In this document: piece after piece, positions 16,817 through 24,933 of the stretch
Layout: the number at the start of each line of letters is the position of its first letter
How positions within the stretch are numbered: position 1 is the stretch's first letter
NCBI RefSeq assembly: GCF_009649745.1
Contig: NZ_WJNG01000014.1
Coordinates: 330-64,329 of the forward strand
Source of the DNA: Aquibacillus halophilus
GTDB lineage: Bacteria > Bacillota > Bacilli > Bacillales > Amphibacillaceae
Length of the DNA stretch: 64,000 nucleotides
Direction: 5' to 3'
The notes under the pieces: model-generated
Seen by the model: the letters and a program-made list of their open reading frames with translations, nothing else
Told to the model about the DNA's origin: nothing
The model's database searches: none
Translations under genes and position numbers: made by a program

Positions 16817-17017
16817 ATGGCGAGCAACAATTCAAATCAATTACTAGTACCTGGAATTGAGCAAGCATTAGACCAAATGAAGTACGAAATTGCACAAGAG
16901 TTTGGTGTTAACCTTGGAGCTGATACAACATCACGCGCTAACGGATCTGTAGGTGGAGAAATTACTAAGCGCTTAGTCCAATCTGCTGAGCAACAGTTTG
17001 GTGGTCAATCCCAATAA
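16817..17017 (+). CDS. Alpha/beta-type small acid-soluble spore protein (copy 3)
   Basis: A 66-residue paralogue ending [10 protein letters not shown], closer to copy 1 at the C terminus. The gap to copy 2 is only 51 bases, with no convincing promoter, so it may be co-transcribed with copy 2. A terminator follows at 17048. Synonymous differences are scattered through the otherwise conserved core, so the duplication is not very recent. Confidence 0.95.
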   Translation: MASNNSNQLLVPGIEQALDQMKYEIAQEFGVNLGADTTSRANGSVGGEITKRLVQSAEQQFGGQSQ

Positions 17018-17047
17018 TAGCTTTATTAACTGAATATTATATGGCAG

Positions 17048-17074
17048 GGAGGCACCTTATAGGTGTCTCCTTTT
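17048..17074 (+). terminator. Rho-independent terminator of the SASP cluster
   Basis: Stem GGAGGCACC / GGTGTCTCC (one G-T pair) followed by TTTT after the third SASP gene. Confidence 0.82.
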
Positions 17075-17248
17075 AATGACTAATTTTCATTTGTTATATT
17101 TCACCATAAAGCTTATTTTATACCTTGTTTTTGTATTTTCACCAAAAATTCACATTTTAAGATAATGGTGATGTTAGCTGAGTATTTCCAACACTTTTGT
17201 AAGATAATAGAACTAATTATGAAATATAATGGAATGGAGGAGAAGACT

Positions 17249-17503
17249 TTGTCTGCATGTCCTTTATGTAACGGAGTAAAAACATTGGAACAAGCTTGCT
17301 CGTCCTGTGGTAGTACAATGGATAATCAAGGGCGACTAGTTGACTATATGGGAGATTATATTGCGTATTTAGATTACGAGGGAACAAATCTAATTGATGG
17401 ACTCCAGGACTCGAATGATAAACATATTTGTGTCCACTTATTTCAATGTTCTTCTTGTGATGAACAAATCCATGTTCCAATTAGAGAAATACCTAATTTA
17501 TAA
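17249..17503 (+). CDS. Small zinc-ribbon protein (84 aa), function unknown
   Basis: The protein has CPLCNG and CSSCGS pairs at the N terminus, spaced as a zinc ribbon, and a third CSSC pair near the C terminus. I recognise the general zinc-ribbon pattern but not a named family. The frame is open from 17165, but the SD GGAGG lies eight bases before a TTG at 17249, which gives MSACPLC as the N terminus; the earlier ATGs have poorer ribosome sites. Repeat element A begins eight bases after its stop codon. Confidence 0.7.
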   Translation: MSACPLCNGVKTLEQACSSCGSTMDNQGRLVDYMGDYIAYLDYEGTNLIDGLQDSNDKHICVHLFQCSSCDEQIHVPIREIPNL

Positions 17504-17510
17504 AACTTAA

Positions 17511-18098
17511 ATAAAGGCACTTTTCGCAGTTGTTATTGCTTTATTATTTCGTACTTGATATAAAATGCGACGTAGTTTAGCTATTAGTTGATTTGCGCTC
17601 CGGGCAGTCGCTTTCCGCGGGCAACGCTTCAACTTCCTCGGAAGAAACCCGCTTCCTGCGGGATTTTCAGCAGTCGCTTTTCCCGCTGGAGTCGACTGCC
17701 CTCCGCTTCAATCATCATCATATCTGCAGCAATTATAAAAGGGAGATAGATAAGATCAAAACCAGCGTAGTTTAGTTCAACAAATTTTAAATAGCTGTGA
17801 TTTCAAGAGTGGGAAATTCTCTCAACATACAGTCACGACTTTTCCCTCGATAATCAGAACACCCCTACCAGTGCAGGCAGAATACGTAGACTCCTATGGG
17901 AACAGCGCGTGTCCGAAGACCCCGGAAGAGTCGCTTTTTGATTCTGAGGAGGCTGAGGCCGTGCCCATGGAAAGCGAAGTATTCTGCCGGAACGGCATAT
18001 AAGGATTCAACTTTAATTATTGTCAGAGATAAAAGAATACTACTTCGTAGTTTATAGATACTGCGTCATAAACAACAGTCTTTTAGAAAACAGCCTAA
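17511..18098 (+). repeat. Composite intergenic repeat element, copy A
   Basis: One of three related elements in the window. The ends carry imperfect terminal inverted repeats (ATAAAGGCACTTTTC at the left and, read inward from the right, ATTTAGGCTGTTTTC). Module L spans 17602-17701 and is closed by GGGCAGTCG / CGACTGCCC. Module R spans 17876-17988 and is closed by GGCAGAATAC / GTATTCTGCC. The modules are GC-rich, unlike the AT-rich genome, and share internal words in inverted orientation (CTTTCCGCGGGC in L; its near-complement GCCCATGGAAAG in R). No protein is encoded. It lies between two convergent genes and looks like a MITE or structured-RNA element. Confidence 0.8.
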
Positions 18099-18102
18099 AT
18101 AA

Positions 18103-18136
18103 AAAACAGGCGACAATTAAATGTCGCCTGTTTTGA
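18103..18136 (-). terminator. msmX terminator
   Basis: Perfect stem AAAACAGGCGACA / TGTCGCCTGTTTT five bases beyond the msmX stop. On the minus strand it ends in TTTTTT. Confidence 0.92.
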
Positions 18137-18140
18137 TGTA

Positions 18141-19241
18141 TTATTTAATTCTTGCTTCTGTTTCTGCATCGAAGAAGTGTGCTTTGTTCATATCTAAAGC
18201 CAAATCGATTTTTTCTCCACCATTAATATCTGTTCTAGAATCAACACGAGCAACGAAATCTTGGTCGTTTAGTTTTGAGTATAGATAAGACTCAGAACCC
18301 ATTAACTCAGCAACTTCAATTGTAGCAGTAATTTTAGTTCCAGGAGTTGACTCGATAAAGATTGGCTCGTCATGCATATCTTCTGGACGAACACCAAGAA
18401 CAAGATCTTTATTTAAGTAACCTTGGTCACGAAGAATTTTCATTTTACCTTCTGGTACATCTACTTTCACATCACCTATAACAAATTTTCCTTCTTCTAA
18501 TTTTCCTGAGAAGAAGTTCATTGATGGTGAACCAATAAATCCACCTACGAAAATGTTATCTGGCTTGTCATATACTTCTTTTGGTCCACCAACCTGTTGA
18601 ATAAGGCCATCTTTCATAACAACAAGTCTCGTAGCCATTGTCATCGCTTCAGTCTGATCGTGTGTTACATAGATAGTTGTTGTTTGTAAACGTTGGTGTA
18701 GCTTTTGGATTTCTGCACGCATTTGTACACGTAATTTTGCATCAAGGTTAGAAAGCGGCTCATCCATTAAGAAAACTTTAGCATCACGTACAATTGCACG
18801 TCCTAATGCAACACGCTGACGTTGTCCACCAGATAAAGCTTTAGGTTTACGATCTAAATATGCTTCTAGTCCAAGGATTTTTGCAGCGTTACTTACACGA
18901 CGCTCTATTTCGTCCTTTTTAAATTTACGTAGTTTTAGACCAAATGCCATATTATCATACACATTCATGTGTGGATATAGTGCATAGTTCTGGAAAACCA
19001 TTGCGATATCACGGTCTTTAGGTGCGACCTCGTTCATCAAAGTGTCATCAATGTATAATTCTCCGCCTGAAATTTCTTCTAGTCCTGCAATCATGCGAAG
19101 AGTTGTAGATTTACCGCAACCAGATGGTCCAACAAAAACAACAAACTCTTTGTCTGAGATTTCTAAATTAAAATTGTCAACTGCCTTAGCAGCACCTTTG
19201 TCATATACTTTATCAATATTTTTTAATGATAATTCTGCCAT
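18141..19241 (-). CDS. msmX: Multi-sugar ABC importer ATPase MsmX
   Basis: A 366-residue ATPase of the MalK/UgpC/MsmX family. It has Walker A GPSGCGKST (near 38), signature LSGGQRQRVALGRA (near 134), Walker B VFLMDEPLSNLDA (near 155), the H-loop TTIYVTHDQTEA and a C-terminal OB-type regulatory domain. In Bacillus this single ATPase energises many separate oligosaccharide permeases, which fits the lack of permease genes nearby. A PucR-type regulator lies upstream on the same strand, as yxkF does in B. subtilis. A CcpA-like site lies in its leader. Confidence 0.93.
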   Translation of the reverse strand: MAELSLKNIDKVYDKGAAKAVDNFNLEISDKEFVVFVGPSGCGKSTTLRMIAGLEEISGGELYIDDTLMNEVAPKDRDIAMVFQNYALYPHMNVYDNMAFGLKLRKFKKDEIERRVSNAAKILGLEAYLDRKPKALSGGQRQRVALGRAIVRDAKVFLMDEPLSNLDAKLRVQMRAEIQKLHQRLQTTTIYVTHDQTEAMTMATRLVVMKDGLIQQVGGPKEVYDKPDNIFVGGFIGSPSMNFFSGKLEEGKFVIGDVKVDVPEGKMKILRDQGYLNKDLVLGVRPEDMHDEPIFIESTPGTKITATIEVAELMGSESYLYSKLNDQDFVARVDSRTDINGGEKIDLALDMNKAHFFDAETEARIK

Positions 19242-19258
19242 GTGGATTCCCTCCTATA

Positions 19259-19273
19259 TTTTGAAAGCGTTTT
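19259..19273. promoter_or_regulatory. Possible CcpA (cre) half-consensus site
   Basis: TTGAAAGCGTTTTAC, 18 bases before the msmX start, keeps the TGAAAGCG half of the cre consensus while the second half is degenerate. Catabolite control of a general sugar-import ATPase would make sense. Confidence 0.35.
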
Positions 19274-19322
19274 ACTTATAAACTAAGTTTAATGGTTTCA
19301 TGCCCAAAGGTAAATGGTAGCT

Positions 19323-19353
19323 GTGCACAAAAATATACAACCTGTTTGTGCAC
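19323..19353. promoter_or_regulatory. Perfect dyad upstream of msmX, possible operator
   Basis: Arms GTGCACAAA (19323-19331) and TTTGTGCAC (19345-19353) are a perfect 9-bp inverted repeat with a 13-base spacer. It lies between the PucR-type regulator gene and msmX with no T run, so a protein-binding site is more likely than a terminator. Confidence 0.4.
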
Positions 19354-19404
19354 GTTTACATAGTGATAAAAATTGCATTTATAATAAAAGCATACATTAC
19401 GAGT

Positions 19405-20301
19405 TTATTTTAATTTCTGTTTTAATGTTAGCGTGAGATAAACAGATAGTGCCCCTTTGAATTGTTTAACATCAATACCAGATCGTTCTATAAACTTATC
19501 AACTCTATATTGAAGACTGTTTCGGTGCATGTATAAGTTCTTTGCTGCCAATGTCGCATTAGAATTAGACTCTAAGAAAATCCGAATTGTCTTTAATAGC
19601 TCTTCATCGTCTACTGTATCCTTCAAAACTGAATTAATGATAATTGAGATTGATTCCTCTGTTAAGGGATCGAGTAATAGGTAAGGAACGGCTTCTACAT
19701 AATCTATGACAGGCTTTTTATTATATTGATGTACTGATGTATATGAATTTTTAGTCCATTCGTACTGTTGGATGACGTTATTAATGTCACTGAAATATGG
19801 ACTTATAAATAAATGTACATTCATGTAGAAGTCACTCATTAAAACTTCAATGATTTCGTCATAAGTGATAACATCTTCTTCGCTATTTAAATCTTCCTCA
19901 ATAATTAAGCCTTGATGACTATTTTCCCAAATAATAGGAACTTTAGTAAAAAACAAACCATGAATTGCTTCACGAAATGCAATTGAATCCACATTATCGT
20001 CGGATAATGTGAAATAAACAAAGCGATAAGTTTGTTGTGACTCTATTTGATTTTGATTTCTATTGTTAAATAAAATATCTATCCACTGCTTTTCTCTTTT
20101 GGTGACAGGTGGTTGATTTGCTTGATAAGGTGTCAGAAAAGTTTCTAATAGCATGTTTTCTGTTTTTGATAATTCATTTTTTGCAATTCCTACTATTTTA
20201 TTTTCTGATGTAGTAAACCAACAATAGCTATCTGTATCCATGTGCATATCATAAGTTGATTGAATTAATGAAGGAAATATTGCCTTTAACTGTTTAATCA
20301 T
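19405..20301 (-). CDS. PucR/CdaR-type transcriptional regulator (YxkF-like)
   Basis: A 298-residue protein with a divergent N-terminal region and a C-terminal PucR-type helix-turn-helix (LESNSNATLAAKNLYMHRNSLQYRVDKF, near 245-272). Such proteins are often annotated as helix-turn-helix or leucine-rich proteins in Bacillaceae. The order regulator then msmX is the same as yxkF-msmX of B. subtilis, so control of sugar uptake is a reasonable inference. There is no visible terminator between the two genes, but the 163-base gap contains a dyad and a cre-like site. Confidence 0.75.
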   Translation of the reverse strand: MIKQLKAIFPSLIQSTYDMHMDTDSYCWFTTSENKIVGIAKNELSKTENMLLETFLTPYQANQPPVTKREKQWIDILFNNRNQNQIESQQTYRFVYFTLSDDNVDSIAFREAIHGLFFTKVPIIWENSHQGLIIEEDLNSEEDVITYDEIIEVLMSDFYMNVHLFISPYFSDINNVIQQYEWTKNSYTSVHQYNKKPVIDYVEAVPYLLLDPLTEESISIIINSVLKDTVDDEELLKTIRIFLESNSNATLAAKNLYMHRNSLQYRVDKFIERSGIDVKQFKGALSVYLTLTLKQKLK

Positions 20302-20501
20302 GTGATAATAGCCTCTTTCATGTTTTTTAATCCTTATAATGGTATGCTGTTAGTCTTGGTAGCATAAAGCTCAATAGATTTCGATCAAGTCTATTGAGTT
20401 TCTTACATTATAACAAAATTAACAAAAATGAAACATTACCAGAGATTAACCAACTTTTTCAGATTCATTTGTTGATGTAAAATTTTATATCATGTGATAG
20501 T

Positions 20502-20529
20502 AAAAAAGCGCACATAGATTTGTGCGCTT
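20502..20529 (-). terminator. Rho-independent terminator
   Basis: Stem AAGCGCACA / TGTGCGCTT, followed on the minus strand by six T residues, just after the 61-residue small gene. Confidence 0.88.
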
Positions 20530-20536
20530 CTACTAC

Positions 20537-20722
20537 TCAGCTTTCTGCTGGAAAAGGTTTGTCCTCTTTAGGTAATTTTCTAGCTTGTTCAATTTGCATA
20601 CGTCCATGGATGGATTTGGTGGTACCTCCAGCCATACCTTCATTAATCATTCGATCAACATCGAGCTCGTGTTCTTTAAGGTCTTCATAATTATCATTGC
20701 TGTATTTATTTTTCTCTGTCAA
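20537..20722 (-). CDS. Small hydrophilic hypothetical protein (61 aa)
   Basis: A 61-residue charged protein with a central INEGMAGGTTKSIHGRMQIE segment and a Pro-rich end. No family is recognised with certainty; small proteins with this Gly/Thr core are found next to sporulation genes in Bacillaceae. It starts with TTG, supported by AAAGGAG at correct spacing, and has its own terminator. It lies between the msmX region and the YheC/YheD-type gene. Confidence 0.65.
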   Translation of the reverse strand: MTEKNKYSNDNYEDLKEHELDVDRMINEGMAGGTTKSIHGRMQIEQARKLPKEDKPFPAES

Positions 20723-20841
20723 TAGTAGTCTCCTTTCGATACATAGTATCGTTTAAAAGCCGCCTCAATTGAATAAAAACTTGGCGATATGGTTTTTCAC
20801 TTATTAGCTTTTCACGAATTTTGGTAGTCATACGGAATCTT

Positions 20842-22197
20842 TTAAGTATCTAAGCTATTCATTGTTAAGTTGTGTAAATAAAATGCGAATTTAAAGGGGT
20901 AAGATAAGATGTGAAGTGAATTTTGGTTTATCTTCTGATGATTAAAAATACTGAAGCCTGGTTTGGAATTTGCTTCAAATAACCAGACTTTACCCTCTTC
21001 ATCAATACCAAAATCAAACCCTATTTCACCAGTCAGTTGCGGCAAATCTTTTTCAATTTGGTTACTTAATAAGATAGCAGTAGTTGTAAGTCGGTGATTA
21101 ATTTTTTTGGTTTGTTCTTCAGAGAAAAGTTCACTCACTGTATGAAGACTACCACCTCTTTGAACATGGGTGGTCAGACTTCCTTTGCCTGCAAATTTTG
21201 CACAAATCAAACTAATCTCCCAACTATTACGATGGTTTTTATTGGAATGAACACGAAAATCAATCGCACTTTTCCCTTTTTTCATTAGAGAAATTTCTTT
21301 TTGAGCAACATAACCTTTTAATCCATTTGGGAAGTGCTGTTCAAAAAACGATTCTATCTTTGTATATCGATTAACCTGTGATTTATCATTATGGTAATAG
21401 TGGCATTCCGTTTCACCAGAATGGAGTTTGATGCAACGAATAATCCCTTCACCGCGACTACCGTGTATTGGCTTAATATATAAAGGGTGTTTCTCTAACA
21501 ATTTTGCGATTTTTTGTTTGGAAGGATGTAAAATGGTTTCGGGTAATAGATAAGAACACGTTTGGCTTCTCATTAATCGTTCATAAATTTCCCATTTGTT
21601 AAAAAAGTTTTGGTTAAACAATGTAGAACGGTGTTCTAACCATTTTTTTGCATATACAACCTCAGGATGATGCTCGATTTTTCGGTTAGGTAGTCGATTA
21701 TAAATCACCGTTGGAATATCAAAAAAGTCTTGTTTCCATTCCCCATTATCTAAGTAATAAGCATGAATTTTTTCTTGTTGATGAGATATATGTTGATAAC
21801 CAAAAAAGAGGGTGTTAAAACCGATTTGCTCTCCAGCTTTACTAAGTGAATAGAATGTTTCTGTTCTCGGCCCTAAGACCTTTGAATCTGAACCAAATCC
21901 AGCGATTAATACGGCAAGTGTCAGTAATATTGTGCAACTATTTCCATTTATGTCCAACGTAATTTTTTTATTTTTGGAAAGATTTAATTTTGTTTTTAGT
22001 TGAGAAGAGATATAAAGAGTATGATTGTCTTTGTGATGAGCTAGGCACTCAATGTTTGATTGATATGGTCCATATCGGATATATTTAATGAAATGAAACT
22101 TTGTAAAAAACTGGTGCGGGACAATTATTCTATTCTTACTGCCTTGATAATATTTAATTTCAAACGTGTAGGTAGTAATTTTATGTCCCTCCTTCAT
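20842..22197 (-). CDS. YheC/YheD family endospore coat-associated ATP-grasp protein
   Basis: A 451-residue protein. The C-terminal half is an ATP-grasp-like domain: YIKPIHGSRGEGIIRC near 241, IDFRVHSNKN near 313, LTGEIGFDFGIDEEGKVWLFEANSKPG near 393. The N-terminal half is the YheC/YheD-specific region. It is associated with spore-coat assembly in Bacillus and stands next to yheB and yheA as there. The assigned ATG is odd: its own codons 2-4 contain AAGGAGGG, a perfect SD. The best-spaced codon after that SD is ATT at codon 7, so a non-standard start is possible. Confidence 0.85.
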   Translation of the reverse strand: MKEGHKITTYTFEIKYYQGSKNRIIVPHQFFTKFHFIKYIRYGPYQSNIECLAHHKDNHTLYISSQLKTKLNLSKNKKITLDINGNSCTILLTLAVLIAGFGSDSKVLGPRTETFYSLSKAGEQIGFNTLFFGYQHISHQQEKIHAYYLDNGEWKQDFFDIPTVIYNRLPNRKIEHHPEVVYAKKWLEHRSTLFNQNFFNKWEIYERLMRSQTCSYLLPETILHPSKQKIAKLLEKHPLYIKPIHGSRGEGIIRCIKLHSGETECHYYHNDKSQVNRYTKIESFFEQHFPNGLKGYVAQKEISLMKKGKSAIDFRVHSNKNHRNSWEISLICAKFAGKGSLTTHVQRGGSLHTVSELFSEEQTKKINHRLTTTAILLSNQIEKDLPQLTGEIGFDFGIDEEGKVWLFEANSKPGFSIFNHQKINQNSLHILSYPFKFAFYLHNLTMNSLDT

Positions 22198-22294
22198 TTA
22201 ACATTAGTATATGGGTAATATATATGATATAACATTTCAACTAATGACTAGTACAAGTTGACTATAGTGAAAGAAATAGAAAGGAAGGTTATTA

Positions 22295-23431
22295 ATGACA
22301 GCACTTTTTATCATTATAATGATGATTATCATAGGAGCAGCTATTGGAGGTGTGACAAACTCCTTAGCAATCAAAATGTTATTTCGTCCATTTGAAGCTA
22401 AATATATAGGGAAATGGAAGCTTCCCCTAACACCTGGTTTAATACCAAAGCGTAGGGATGAGCTTGCCAGACAATTGGGAAAGACGGTTGTCGATCATTT
22501 GTTGACCCCAGAAGGTATAAAAAAGAAGCTTAGGCAATCAGAGTTTAACCAACAGGTAACAATATGGGCACAATCAGAAGTCAACCGTGTTCTCGATCAA
22601 AACCTAAGCACGAAAGTAATGCTCGCCAAAATAGGTATATACTTAAATGAACAGCAGTTGAAATCTAAAATAGCGGATTTAACAGAAAAACAATATGAGA
22701 AATTCATGGATTCAAAGCGCCCTCTTTTACTTCGGGAAGTAATAAGTGAAGAATGGCTTAATAAAACAGATGAAGGGAAGAAATGGCTAACAGATTATGT
22801 GCAGCAACAGTTAACGAGTTATGTAACTAGTGATACTGCCAGAAGTAAAATTGGGCAAGTGGTGGATGACTATTTAGATGGAAAAGGCTTTTTTGTAAAT
22901 ATGATTAGCTCTTTCCTAGGGAATGAAGGATTAGCAGATCGAATACAGCCCATTCTTGTTCAATATCTTCAATCTAGAGACGCAAGGGAATGGATTAATG
23001 AGATATTGAGTAATGAACTCGACGATATATTAGACTTACCAGTTGAAAAGATTGAGGCACAGTTTGATTCCGTTCTGAACGGAGCTGTCCTAGGTAAAGT
23101 CGTATCCGAAAGTGTTCCGGTTGAAAAGTGGCTTAACAAGTCTGTAACAGAATGGATTGAACCATTTAAAGCTCAATTATTATCACATATAGTTCCAACG
23201 ATAGTAACTAAGTTATCTGAAACGCTGGTAGATAGAATAGACCTGTTGATGAAGAAGTTCCGATTAGAAGAAATTGTGGAAAAAGAAGTAGAATCATTTC
23301 CAATCGAACGAGTTGAACAGCTTGTTTTAAACATCTCAAGTAAAGAATTTAAATTAATTACTTATTTAGGTGCTCTTCTAGGAGGATTAATCGGACTCGT
23401 GCAAGGTATTATTGTACTGTTGGTTAGTTAA
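22295..23431 (+). CDS. yheB: DUF445 family membrane protein YheB
   Basis: A 378-residue protein of the DUF445 family. Its N-terminal membrane helix is followed by GGVTNSLAIKMLFRP (near 19-33) and LTPGLIPKRRDELA, both characteristic. A long amphipathic middle and a C-terminal membrane helix (YLGALLGGLIGLVQGIIVLLVS) complete it. The function is unknown; in spore formers the family is linked to sporulation. The order with yheA and the YheC/YheD-type gene is as in B. subtilis. Confidence 0.92.
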   Translation: MTALFIIIMMIIIGAAIGGVTNSLAIKMLFRPFEAKYIGKWKLPLTPGLIPKRRDELARQLGKTVVDHLLTPEGIKKKLRQSEFNQQVTIWAQSEVNRVLDQNLSTKVMLAKIGIYLNEQQLKSKIADLTEKQYEKFMDSKRPLLLREVISEEWLNKTDEGKKWLTDYVQQQLTSYVTSDTARSKIGQVVDDYLDGKGFFVNMISSFLGNEGLADRIQPILVQYLQSRDAREWINEILSNELDDILDLPVEKIEAQFDSVLNGAVLGKVVSESVPVEKWLNKSVTEWIEPFKAQLLSHIVPTIVTKLSETLVDRIDLLMKKFRLEEIVEKEVESFPIERVEQLVLNISSKEFKLITYLGALLGGLIGLVQGIIVLLVS

Positions 23432-23550
23432 TTGAATTAGTCCAATAATTGCATTTAAGCTCCTATACCCTGTATCAGTATACACAGCTTTTGTCGTTTG
23501 TTATAGTTGTAGAAGTGTAAGAAAAGCAATAACAAGGAGGACGTTACAAA

Positions 23551-23904
23551 ATGACAAATATTTATGATAGCGCATATGATCTTGAAAAGGCAATTAGAGA
23601 AAGTGAAGAGTTCCAAGGACTAAAACAAGCCTATGAGACAGTAATGGCAGATGAATCTGCAAAGACTATGTTTGAAAATTTCCGTACAACTCAAATTGAA
23701 CTGCAAGAAAAACAAATGCAGGGACAAGAGATTTCTGAAGAAGAGGTTGAACAGGCTAAAAAGGTTGTTGAGCTAGTACAACAGCATCCTGACATTTCTA
23801 ACTTAATGGAGCAGGAACAACGTCTTAACGTTTTAATAAATGATGTTAGTAAGATTATCACAAAACCATTAGAAGAATTATACGGAGCACCAGAAGAGCA
23901 GTAA
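23551..23904 (+). CDS. yheA: YlbF/YmcA family protein YheA
   Basis: A 117-residue, all-helical, Glu/Gln-rich protein with the pattern of the YlbF/YmcA/YheA family (IYDSAYDLEKAIRESEEFQ at the N terminus, then FENFRTTQIELQEKQMQG). YlbF and YmcA form the Y-complex acting on RNA maturation and development; the role of YheA itself is not established. SD AAGGAGG. Located 119 bases after yheB and closed by a terminator. Confidence 0.92.
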   Translation: MTNIYDSAYDLEKAIRESEEFQGLKQAYETVMADESAKTMFENFRTTQIELQEKQMQGQEISEEEVEQAKKVVELVQQHPDISNLMEQEQRLNVLINDVSKIITKPLEELYGAPEEQ

Positions 23905-23911
23905 AGATAAC

Positions 23912-23950
23912 AACCTTGTCCGGAGTAATCTGGACAAGGTTTTTTTTTTG
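23912..23950 (+). terminator. Rho-independent terminator
   Basis: Stem ACCTTGTCC / GGACAAGGT followed by ten T residues after yheA. Confidence 0.93.
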
Positions 23951-24033
23951 AGAGAATTTGTGAATAGTATTAAAAAATGAAACGTTTTCTAAACATGTTC
24001 GTAAACTTTAAAGGATAGGGAGCGTGGTAATAG

Positions 24034-24933
24034 ATGACATTGAAATTAGACAACGTGACAAAACGTTTTGGAGGTTTTACTGCTGTAGACGAATTATCAA
24101 TAGAAATTCCTGACAGAGAAATCTTTGGATTTTTAGGTTCCAATGGTGCTGGGAAGACAACTACATTTAGATTGATTTTGGGTTTGCTCGATGAGACAGA
24201 AGGATTAATCACCTGGGATGGCAAGAAAATTGATTATAGCCAAAGCAATTATATTGGCTATTTACCTGAAGAACGTGGGTTATATCCGAAATTAAAGGTG
24301 AAGGATCAACTTATCTACCTAGGTCGTTTAAGAGGAATGTCTAAAAATGATGTCATTGCCGAATTAAAAGTGTGGTTAGATCGATTTAAAGTACCTGATT
24401 ACCTGGATAAAAAAATAGAAGAATTGTCAAAGGGAAATCAACAAAAAATACAATTCATTTCTGCAGTGATACATAAGCCCAAATTGTTAATCTTAGACGA
24501 ACCTTTTTCAGGACTTGACCCGATAAATGTAGAAATGCTAAAAAAAGCTGTGATTGAGTTAAAAAATCAGGGAACGTCAATTGTATTTTCCTCCCACCAG
24601 ATGGAGCATGTTGAAGAACTTTGTGAACATCTCTGTATTATGCAACGAGGTAAACCAATTGTTCATGGGGCCCTGAAAGAAATCAAACGATCGTTCGGCA
24701 AGAAAAACCTATTCGTACACGCTGATTTTGATTTAGAATATTTAAAGGACATACAAGGTGTAGTAAATTATAAGGCCTTTCCGGATGGATGCCGGCTTCA
24801 AATTGAAAGTGAGTCAATCTCACAAAATGTATTCACAGCCTTACAAGATAAAGGTTTTGTAAGAAGATTTGAGTTGGAGGAACCTTCCTTGAATGACATT
24901 TTCATAGAAAAAGCAGGTGAGTCCTATGAATAA
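24034..24933 (+). CDS. yhaQ: ABC transporter ATP-binding protein YhaQ
   Basis: A 299-residue ATPase of the NatA/DrrA type. It has Walker A GSNGAGKTT (near 36), signature LSKGNQQKIQF (near 134), Walker B LLILDEPFSGLDP (near 152), and a C-terminal domain ending SLNDIFIE. The signature reads LSKGN instead of LSGGQ, normal for this sub-family. Together with the overlapping permease gene yhaP it forms an exporter; in B. subtilis the pair is NatAB-like with unproven substrate (Na+ or a toxic compound). Confidence 0.9.
   Translation: MTLKLDNVTKRFGGFTAVDELSIEIPDREIFGFLGSNGAGKTTTFRLILGLLDETEGLITWDGKKIDYSQSNYIGYLPEERGLYPKLKVKDQLIYLGRLRGMSKNDVIAELKVWLDRFKVPDYLDKKIEELSKGNQQKIQFISAVIHKPKLLILDEPFSGLDPINVEMLKKAVIELKNQGTSIVFSSHQMEHVEELCEHLCIMQRGKPIVHGALKEIKRSFGKKNLFVHADFDLEYLKDIQGVVNYKAFPDGCRLQIESESISQNVFTALQDKGFVRRFELEEPSLNDIFIEKAGESYE

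Noticed and set aside
17593-17775. Open reading frames inside repeat elements A, B and C (e.g. 17593-17775, 34086-34543, 53041-53357)
   Set aside because: They arise from the GC-rich hairpin modules, occur on both strands, have no ribosome sites and code for low-complexity, Cys/Arg/Ser-rich peptides that match no gene pattern.
17602-17988. CRISPR array
   Set aside because: The GC-rich blocks are inverted and of unequal size, not short direct repeats with unique spacers; no cas genes are present in the window.
24917-24925. GTG at 24917 as start of yhaP, and other upstream in-frame starts (4341, 11415, 14650, 32446, 36641, 39792, 43832, 47866, 53831, 56225)
   Set aside because: In each case a later start has a well-spaced SD and gives the family-typical N terminus.
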